NCBI GenBank assembly: GCA_963669975.1
Contig: CAVLJG010000010.1
Coordinates: 60,693,375-60,757,374, forward strand
Length of the DNA: 64,000 nt
From: Acanthoscelides obtectus
Lineage: Eukaryota; Arthropoda; Insecta; Coleoptera; Chrysomelidae
Direction of reading: 5' to 3'
Shown: positions 56,674 through 64,000 of the stretch, one piece after another
How positions within the stretch are numbered: the first letter of the stretch is position 1
How the letters are laid out: the number at the start of each line of letters is the position of its first letter
Program-made: the position numbers and the translations under genes
Notes under the pieces: generated by a model
What the model was told of the DNA's origin: nothing
What the model saw: only the letters and a program-made list of their open reading frames with translations
Databases searched by the model: none

Positions 56674-59362
56674 TAGGGATCGACCGATACCGATATATGA
56701 TATCGGCATATCGGCGATATCGGCCTTTTTTACCGATATGCGTATCGGCCGATATGGCCGCCCATATGCCGGTATAGGTTGGCCGATATAAAATAAGTTA
56801 ACATTGTTGAATGAAACAGACAAAAGCTAGAAAAACATTCACTTTATTTAAATGAATTAAAGTAACATTTGTCTCTAACATATATCTATAAAAAACGAAA
56901 CGTAACAGCCATATTCAGTCTTAATTTTTTTGAAAATTTAAGGAAAATGAGTAAATAAAAATTAATCATGAAAAATACTGCTTGATCTTTAAGAAAGGTG
57001 TAAATTAAGATAATTAATACTTAAAATTTAACTTAGGCAAATTGTGGTGTACAAATAATAAAGCTTCCGCCCTATCAGGTGTTAACCTGCTTCGTCTGGC
57101 ATCATAAATGTTGCCTGCCTCAGAAAAAACTTGTTCACTCGCTACACTCCCAGCTGGTGCCGACAAATATATGGCAGCTAGTGGGAAAAGTTTGGCAAAT
57201 CGCAATTTATTATCATTCCACCACTGAACAGGATTGTCAAATCTTGCAATGACTGGTAGATTGGTATACGCATTAATTTCCTTGTCTAGTGTATTTACTG
57301 ATTGGTGCTCCCGTTTTCGTTGGGAATTTCCAGATGTCCCTTCACCTGCAAAATGTTCATACGTCTGCCAGAACATATCTCGTGAGGTATTCGGTGTTTC
57401 TGCAGTTGTCTCCTGTATTAGCATTTTTAATGGAATATCATCATCCTCACTTGCACTGTCAGCAACAGTTGTGCTTCCTCCCTCTAACTCACGAATTTTG
57501 TTTTTGAGTACTTCATACATCTGTTGCTTTTCTGTGCTGTCAAAAAAATTATTTTTGAAGCGTGGATCCAACAGAGTGGCCACTGTAAAGTATTCGTCAC
57601 TAAAAATGTGACTAAACCGCTTTTCTAAATTTTTTTTAAGGGCGCCTCTAAGTGCGTCTACACCACAAAATATATCTTTAGAGTTGTTGCTTAAATAAGA
57701 AATCAAAGTTTTTACCAAAGGAATTACTTCTGATAAACAGCAGTCTCTTTTGCTTGCAAGATTTGTCAACTCTTCAAACGGTTGTAAAAGATTTATAACA
57801 TCTTTTGTCAGCTCCCATTGCTGATACGTTAAATCAGATAAATCTGGATAGTCCAGGATGTACATACTTATAGCTGTTTTTTGCTCAAGTAATCGTTCCA
57901 GCATGTAGTATGTCGAGTTCCATCTTGTTGTTATATCTTGGATAAGTCTTTTTGACGGGAGATTCATCTGATCTTGTATTTTCTTTAGTTTATCACAGGC
58001 AGTCGAAGAGTGATTAAAGTGAGATACAATTCTTCTTGCTTTGATGATAATATCTGTCACTGATCTTTGGCAATCAAGAGAATCTTTTATTGTCAATTGT
58101 AAAGTGTGAACAAAACAACTCTGGTATTTTATTCGTGCATCAGACAATCCTTTTTTCATATTTGCAGCGTTATCAGCAAGAATTATATGAATTTGGTCTT
58201 TGTCTAGCTTCCATTGCTCTAGTAAAAGTTTAACCATCTCGGATATATTGTCAGCTGTATGACTGCCTGTGAAACTCCTACATGCCAGAACGAATGATTC
58301 TCTATGGGTAGATACGTATTTATTCCAAAAATGAGCAGTCAAAGAAATAAAGGAGAAGTTGTTGTATTGGCAGGTCCATATATCTGATGTTAGTGACATT
58401 TTTCCAATCATTTGATCTATTTTCTTCTGCACGCACGCTTTGCATCGTTGAAATATATCAGGAATAACAGTTTCACGAAAATACTTATCTGATGGTATTT
58501 CATAAGAAGGGAATGCTTTTTTTTTCAGTAAACGAGTGAAACCAATATCAGTAGTAAGGGAAAATGGTTGGTTGTCCACTGCTATCATCTCGCCAATCAG
58601 GTAATGGATTTCCTTAGACTTTGCTGAATTCAAGTACCATTTATGAAGTCTCTCCAAAGCTGCTGAAATTTTTGGTTGATGGGATGGCCTATCGCTGTGA
58701 TGCTTCGATGTAAATGGTTCAGAGTTTCTTCTTTCCTGCATCTTCGAACTTTCCAGATCCACAAGTCCACCTATAAAATTTGATCGTTGTTATAATTGGA
58801 TAATTATTTTGGATATAAAATTTAGAAACAACACCTAACTATGAAAAACATTACTCTTGAATAGACATACACATAAGTTTTGAACGAAAACTAGAAAACA
58901 TTCTTACCTGGGTTATTTAAGGTCTGCATTTTTGAATACTCGTCTTTGTGATGTTTAGATAAATGATACTTCATATTTGAAGTGTTGGCTGTTTTCCCTC
59001 TGCCGCCCAAGGAAACCTGTTTTTTACATATCACGCATATAACACTATCAGATTCGTTAGTCCTCCGATCGGAAACTCTATCAAAATATTTCCATAGAAC
59101 GCTACTTTTCCTCATGTTTGACATTTTTTGTAGAGAGCTAAACCTGAAGCAACCAACGCCGTTCAAGCAAATATTATGACTTGCATAGACGTGCTTGTCG
59201 CCTACGTGCTTCGCCCAAGGTTACCGAACCGAAACACACCCGATGGTGCGCGGAAACAGACGAACGGCCGATAGGCCGATATGGCCGATATATCGGCCTG
59301 CAACATATCGGTATCGGCCGATATATCGGTATCGGTGAAAATCCTATATCGGTCGATCCCTA
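56674..59362 (-). mobile_element. Complete hAT element with perfect 8-bp target duplication
   Basis: Ends start TAGGGATCGACCGATA at the left with its inverse at the right. Flanking ATTTCAGG is exact on both sides (56666-56673 and 59363-59370). Length 2689 bases. Both termini are packed with CCGATAT/ATATCGGC words, probable transposase binding sites. Removing the element restores the frame of the surrounding gene (CDLP-EIIKG). Confidence 0.95.
57014..59166 (-). CDS. Intact hAT transposase with BED zinc finger (ZBED-like), two exons
   Basis: Exon 1 is 59166-58908, exon 2 is 58770-57014. The GT-AG intron of 137 bases joins NPG-G-LVDLESS in phase, giving about 671 residues without stops. The BED finger in exon 1 has VICVICKKQVSLGG and H-x4-H (YHLSKHHKDE). 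The RNase H-like core has MSLTSDIWTCQYNNFSFISL, IHIILADNAANMKKGL, CFVHTLQLTIKDSL and TTRWNSTYYMLERLL. The C-terminal hAT dimerisation block is YLSAPAGSVASEQVFSEAGN, with the catalytic Glu, then RRSRLTPDRAEALLFVHHNL. The internal Met at MRKSSVLWKYF is an equally good start. It could still be functional. Confidence 0.92.
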
Positions 59363-59571
59363 ATTTCAGGGAGATCGCATTCGCCTTCAATCATATTTTT
59401 AGCCGAAACGCTATCTGGTAGAGGCTTGTGCTACCTACTTCTGATCTCAATATCAATGCAGCTCTATTCAGAATATCGTGTTTTCCAATAACATCTAAAT
59501 TATTATCCAGTAAAACTACATCGAAAGGTTTCACTACCTTCTTATTGCTGAGAACAACTATACCAATTGAA

Positions 59572-61522
59572 GACCCTGATGCAAGAAGGGGATAAGTAAC
59601 AATATGTTAATTTTCCAGGGGAAGCAAAAAAGTTTTTATTTCTAAATTTTAAAGCTATGTCTGTCGATCATGAAGTTTGGCTGAACTAGTACAACAGCCA
59701 TAAATGATTTTAGCATCATTATCTAGCCAAATAACAATGCTATTAATAAAAATGAAATATTGGTGCAATAAAGGGATAAGTGAAAGGCTTTTCATTATCT
59801 AATTTAAAGCAGGTGGAAAAAGGGGATAAGTTACATTAAAACCATTTGCAGCAAAAAAAACTTTATTAAATACTAACCAACAATACAAGTTAATATAAAC
59901 CAAAGCAGTCCTGATTTTAACAGAAGATAAAATGTTTCTTATGAATATAGGTATATTATATTATCCATCTAAGTACCTATAGAAATTAGCAAAAATATGT
60001 GTTGAAGAATTAAAAATAGCAAGAATTAGTAATTAATCAGACTCAAAGTCAACAGAGCAATCTGTGTCCGTGACATCGGAATCAACTTCTACCTCAGCTA
60101 ATGTAACGTTATCTGATTTGAGAGATTGATAAAAATACATTTCGTTTTTCCCGACATATTCCTGAGCTAGCAACATCACATTTTCATATTTTGCATGCTT
60201 AATAGGTAAGGCATTATCGTAATATTTTGACATTAAAGCTAAATTTGGTTTGGAGTTTTTTTAAGTATCATAAAATGTATAAAAAGAGGGATACTAGCAG
60301 ACTGACTAACTTCAACGCCATCTGAATTTTTTGTGTATTTAAATACGCGATATGTAGGAATGGAAAACTTTTCTTTAGAGACAGCTTTTGGCATTGGAAG
60401 AAAATAATCATTCAAGCCTGCCGCATAGTTATACATTATCTCCTGAGTCACAGGAATAACAAAAAAGTTTTTTGATGATGATTTAACTATATTCATATAC
60501 TCATCTGGTAAGAAAACCCTATCAATACATTTCTTCTTTTTTTCAATTATTCCAAAGTAACGATCGCAGGGAAGAAAACTGTGCCCAACCTCAGGAAAAC
60601 GATGAATTATTGTATCAAATTTTCCGTCCTGACACATTGCAACTAAAAACCTAACCAAAGTATTATTTTTATTTTGCGCACAACAGTTATCGTTGAATAA
60701 ATATAACATTTTCACATTGGGATTTAAAACCTTTTCAAAATAGTAATTTAGAAAACTTAACACGTCATTTGATCCTTTTTTAGCTATACTTTCATCATAC
60801 ATAAAGAAATGTCCTGTCTTATTTTTTGCAGAGTGTATTTATGTAATTATGTACCCATAACTGCCGTAAATAAAATGCATCTCCTGAAGGCACCTTAGGA
60901 AGGGGCATGTTTTGTTGGAAATCGAAGCACAAAACTTCAATTTCATCATTTTCTTGCGCTTCTTTGGATTTTTCCTTTAGCTCTTTATAGAACCATTCAG
61001 ACTTCTGGAGATGCATTTTTCTCTGGAACGCAAATGCCTTCTTTTGTTCTTCTGAATCGGCACTTTGTATCCGATTGTTTAATATGTCGCATTTTTGCAA
61101 GTGTCCTTACGTGCTGTACCAAAACTAATATTAAAGTTATCACGAAAGTATCGTCCGTAAAAATCGTATGATATTTTTGGTTTGCATGGAAGACCGTCTT
61201 CTTTTAATTTATGAACATTATCGTTCTTTTTACGAGTATAATGGGAAATACGTTTTGGAAAGCTGTTGATGTGCTCGTGTATTTGTCTTTTTAAATCTTC
61301 GTGAACTAAGTTGGGCATACTTGAATGACGACCCCTTTTATCCTGAACAGGTGTAATGTTGGTAGATAGGTGGGTTGCGATCCGCTCCAGACGTTTTTTC
61401 CCTATACCATGAAGAAGACATATAGCCACTTTGCAAACATTTAGCTCAAAGGCGCCTTTTCGTACCTGAAAAGAAAATTGCTAATAAAATTTCTAAGATA
61501 TTCACCGCTAAACCATTAGAAC
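59572..61522 (-). mobile_element. Sola-like element B, left part with subterminal repeats
   Basis: The left end is placed near 59572, where the nuclease-signature gene is cut off. TGCAAGAAGGGGATAAGTAA resembles the A1 terminus (GCAAAAGTCGATAAATCC). GGGGATAAGT recurs at 59588-59597, 59772-59781 (one base different) and 59822-59831. Element A2 appears to sit in an intron of B (its left flank is at 61523), so the right end of B should lie beyond the window. Confidence 0.6.
60033..61466 (-). pseudogene. Sola-like transposase of element B
   Basis: An acceptor (TTTTCTTTTCAG) precedes 61466. The frame reads FELNVCKVAICLLHGIGKKR, then DLKRQIHEHINSFPKRISHY, DFYGRYFRDNFNISFG; a frameshift near 61085; KCDILNNRIQSADSEEQ; VLCFDFQQNMPLPKVPSGDA (candidate first Asp). 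A second shift near 60815 follows, then LYLFNDNCCAQNKNNTLVRF (second Asp), FPEVGHSFLPCDRYFGIIEK (Glu) and an end at 60239. A third shift gives an acidic tail to 60033. Only three indels, so younger than A1. The upstream exons lie beyond A2. Confidence 0.8.
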
Positions 61523-61572
61523 ATTTGAGGAGCTTGCGTTCAAAACCGCCTATATCCGTTTTAATAAATTGT

Positions 61573-63470
61573 TCAGGAGAAGGCAAAAACTAACACCGGA
61601 TTCTTCCTAAGTAATTTCTCAACTCTACCAAAACAACGATCTGCTGCCATGAAGCTATGTCCACGAACGGGGAATGTAACAGAAATCTCACGTATACTAC
61701 CAAGCGACCTATTTTTGAGCCAAAACATCAATGCATGGATTATATGGGAATTCTTGTTCTGTCTGACACAACCGTCACAGAAAAGCCTAATATTTGTGAT
61801 TCCATTGTAGTCCTTGGAATCAAGATGATGCAACAGCGCTGATCCGATTTCAGTTGAGCCGCGTATTGCAATATCTTCTGTCCATACATAGAAAGTAGGG
61901 TTGCGAGATGATAGTTCTACACAACAGAATGCATAAAAACTTACTTGATGCGAGTAAAATGCATCGCCAATCGGTGTACGTGGCAAAAGCTGGACCTGCT
62001 GCAGATCAAAGCAGAAACTCAAAGAATTCTCTGGATTCTCCTTGGCCAATTCGTAAAAAGCATTTGCACGTCTTCTATGCACTCGATATTCCCCAAGAAG
62101 ATGATTTCTTATTTCTGTTTTTGTTTCGATGCTATACTGTTGTTTGAGTCGAGTACACTTCGAACACACGTCTGATGCAGGAGACGAAAAACCAATATTG
62201 AAGTCACTTAGAAACACTTTTCTGAACATAAAATATGAAACACGTATTTCAGGTGCACACTGTTCATTAAACATTCTCCATAATTGTGCCACTGAAAGAT
62301 TTGCAGATAAGTAGATCCTTTTAGATTTTTTCCTATTGTAGTGACTTTCCCGTCCTTTTAACCTTTTTATACAGGGTGATTTCGAAGTTGAGTCATTTAT
62401 TTTAACAGTGAGTAGATCTGATCAAAAAAAAAATGTTTTTTCCTTTACCATTTTTCTGGTAAAATTAAAGTAACAAAGTTATAGCCCTTTGGAAGTTTGA
62501 GTACCACCCTGCCTCAATAATAATATTATGTGCTCGTGTTTGGCAACAACGGATATAATCCGCCTTATCGGTTCATCGCATCGGAAACAAAAAAGCGAAA
62601 GAATTTGGAACGATGTTTTCACAATTATTTTATTCAGTTGTATACAGTCAGTGTCAGTCGGTAACGCGTGAGAGAATAGTGGTGTTTGTTGCGTGGCTCA
62701 AACGAAATCAAAAATGGCACATGTTTACGAAAATGCTGAACTTGTGGACATGATTCTTATTTACGCGGCAACACGGATTTATGCGGATCGGTTTCCCAAT
62801 CGAGTGCAACCAACCCCTCGTGCCTTTGCTAATGTAGTACAAAGGGCTCGTGAATCAGGTGACTTAAGACCTCACAGGTGAGGGCATGCCGGTGCTCTAA
62901 GACCGCACGATCAAATACAGGTCCGCACTGAAATACTTGTCGGGAGGATACTTTATAAAACAAGGTAACATTTTTTTTTTATTTTTTTTTTTATTTTTAC
63001 ACACATATTTTGGTTTATCTTCCTTCTACAATCATTATCTGAAAATTAATGACGCAACTTCAAAGTCCCCTGTATAACTGCGATCAAGTTCTTTCTTGTT
63101 TAAACTTTTTTGTGATTTGTGATCCCCGCCCCTTTTTGCTTTCGGTACTCCTCCTTCCATTAGGACTTTCGAAATGGTCTTGATTCTTTGCCGAGTAACA
63201 CCTGTTGCAGCAATAAAAAAATTCTGGCATACACGTACTGCTTTACTATCGCAAACCCAAAAGTAAGTTATGCTCTTATTTTTCACTGCACATAAATTGT
63301 CCAATCCCGATTTTCTACGCTTGACAGGTGCAACAGACAACATATGACATAGTTTGATGTCTTGATTAGTTTTTAATTGAATCTTCATACAAACGTTTTC
63401 TTAATGCTTGTATATGTCGTTTTCTTACAGAAGTACACTTGAACGATTTTCCATTATGGTTAAATGGTCA
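61573..63470 (-). pseudogene. Sola-like transposase of element A2
   Basis: N-terminal part 63470-63080: KTNQDIKLCHMLSVAPVKRR, VCDSKAVRVCQNFFIAATGV and GGDHKSQKSLNKKELDR. After the MITE it resumes at about 62340: LKGRESHYNRKKSKRIYLSA, LSVAQLWRMFNEQ, then FNIGFSSPASDVCSKCTRLK, SFCFDLQQVQLLPRTPIGDA (first Asp), TFYVWTEDIAIRGSTE, IRLFCDGCVRQNKNSHIIHA (second Asp), VRGHSFMAADRCFGRVEKLL (Glu) and a stop at 61573. It lacks the C-terminal domain seen in A1. Close to A1 and clearly separate from B. Confidence 0.8.
62372..63072 (+). mobile_element. mariner-type MITE, copy 2, nested in element A2
   Basis: Starts CAGGGTGATTTCGAAGTTGA and ends AACTTCAAAGTCCCCTG, flanked by TA (62370-62371, 63073-63074). 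It carries a longer piece of the DUF4817-type HTH: ATG at 62693, VYENAELVDMILIYAATRIY, then RFPNRVQPTPRAFANVVQRA, and a stop at 62879-62881 just past the HTH. Same family as 3580-4207, 701 bases against 628. Confidence 0.9.
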
Positions 63471-63583
63471 GTTGAAATGCTGGAGAGCAGGGTCGGAGTC
63501 ACCATATCTGTAAAAGTAAAATACCCACTATTATAAATGACTACAAGCAGAAACATTAAGACTTAATCACCATGTTCTCACCT

Positions 63584-63604
63584 GGTTAGGTTAGGTTAGG
63601 TTAG
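63584..63604 (+). repeat. Interstitial TTAGG-type tract
   Basis: GGTTA repeated four times plus a final G. It lies between two similar segments (63555-63586 and 63613-63645, both containing TCTCACCTGGT), so it may have arisen with a local duplication. Confidence 0.8.
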
Positions 63605-63880
63605 TCTTAATCTTAAGCTTAGTCACATTTTCTCACCTGGTCGATTGTTTTAATTGTCTTTCTGTGACACCCTTTTTGCGGCGCCTTGTGCCTTTATTTC
63701 CCTCTTCAATGCTTATAAGTTCTTCCTCCATAATTCGCGTTGTTTTCTGTACTAAATTCCAACATCTAACCTCAATAGTTAGCCGATCATACGTGTGCGC
63801 GCACCGAATCAGCTGATCCTGGATATAGGCTGTTTTGATCACAAAATCAGATATAGGCGGTTTTGATGCTAGAAACATTT

Positions 63881-64000
63881 TGAGCTTTTTTGTCTTTGAG
63901 GTTTTGATTTCGTAGTTCTATACTTGAATTGAACAGCTGTTTAATATACATAATGGAAAGGAAAACAAGGTTGATACCATTGAATTTGACGTTCAACGTG
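63881..64000. other. Window edge, unassigned
   Basis: Sequence to the right of A2. By the nesting model it should be intron or upstream exon of Sola-like element B, but nothing recognisable is present. Confidence 0.3.

Larger units (their letters stand above)
53088..59571 (-). pseudogene. Large transposon-associated protein with FEN1/PIN-like nuclease signature, split by a hAT
   Basis: Read right to left: LLDNNLDVIGKHDILNRAAL near 59520; a hAT insertion at 56674-59362; then across the insertion IEGECDLP-EIIKGFYV; SSLSEDLIYAISNGKIKTSK; LNRLGHCCSY. Next come PSWIGFNSLIY, FIHVGSFHICMSYFKAVGKF, QQNYARYLVLYQEKL and ERTGLRKAQD. The nuclease-like part has VMVFDGFFII (about 54445), IIIIAFDRYFSPSVKDNE (about 54320), PAHEEADTKIIFHI (54030), RCLDTDILIIM (53945) and HALIGCDFNPSF (53770). 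These acidic residues match in order and spacing the metal-binding set of FEN1/XPG nucleases. A last acidic exon is 53199-53088. About five frameshifts. I know the family as repetitive in invertebrates but not its name. Confidence 0.65.
61527..63876 (-). mobile_element. Sola-like element A2, internally shortened
   Basis: Left end: GAGGAG at 61527, then TTCAAAACCGCCTATATCCG at 61539-61558. Right end: inverse words AGATATAGGCGGTTTTGATG (63849-63868) and GGATATAGGCTGTTTTGATC (63821-63840). The left end can be aligned with the A1 terminus over 32 bases (GAGGAG, CAAAA, ATCC in register). ATTT at 61523-61526 and 63877-63880 is a possible 4-bp duplication. A MITE at 62372-63072 is nested inside. Confidence 0.6.

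Noticed and set aside
59202..59390. Open frames through the CCGATAT-rich DNA
   Set aside because: They arise from the repetitive subterminal region of the hAT element and cross its terminus.
1..64000. CRISPR array, rRNA operon, bacterial operon or complete host gene
   Set aside because: No regularly spaced repeats, no rRNA sequence recognised, introns and eukaryotic transposons throughout, and no coding stretch that is not transposon-like.

Overview
The window reads as a transposon-dense stretch of an insect nuclear genome. It is AT-rich, its coding remnants carry spliceosomal introns, and it holds a short TTAGG-type tract of the kind known from insect telomeres. The species cannot be settled from the sequence. 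I found no convincing host gene: every recognisable coding stretch belongs to a mobile element, most of them broken by frameshifts and stops.

Layout. 1-2.1 kb: LINE 3' end and a piggyBac remnant. 2.56-5.76 kb: a complete but decayed Sola-like DNA transposon with terminal inverted repeats, a 4-bp target duplication, a repeated subterminal 19-mer and a nested mariner-type MITE. 5.9-6.65 kb: an orphan array of ATGCCGTAC motifs. 7.1-9.4 kb: PIF/Harbinger and BEL/Pao remnants. 10.2-11.75 kb: an intact two-exon Tc1/mariner-type transposase with unusual D-E spacing. 12-14.1 kb: piggyBac, BEL/Pao and chimeric scraps. 15.7-20.1 kb: a DIRS-type tyrosine-recombinase retroelement with ITR and ICR; its 5' end appears to lie inverted at 22.43-22.71 kb. 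20.66-22.3 kb: a TCAGGCCCTAG array in front of a poorly described transposase-like gene. 24-26.3 kb: Harbinger exon and hAT-like element. 27.6 kb: tRNA-type SINE. 28.85-31.3 kb: Merlin-like element with long inverted arms, itself hit by a Harbinger derivative. 32.3-34.2 kb: Tc1 and LINE scraps. 35.1-37.2 kb: P-element/THAP9-like transposase. 37.8-40.1 kb: a second Sola-like copy and the C-terminal part of the 'SDGP' family. 41.04-44.63 kb: a mariner split by a piggyBac at TTAA. 46.3 kb: Tc1 scrap. 48.8-50.9 kb: piggyBac. 51-52.3 kb: LINE. 52.4-52.9 kb: foldback. 53.1-59.57 kb: a large decayed gene with a FEN1/PIN-like nuclease signature, split by a hAT element whose transposase is intact. 59.57 kb to the end: Sola-like element B, interrupted by Sola-like element A2, interrupted in turn by a second MITE copy.

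The strongest leads are (1) the FEN1/PIN-signature gene at 53-59.6 kb, (2) the Sola-like family with its shared subterminal-repeat architecture, (3) the TCAGGCCCTAG palindromic array linked to an uncharacterised transposase-like family, and (4) the ATGCCGTAC array, which has no assigned owner. The intact hAT and Tc1-type genes are the most recently functional elements.
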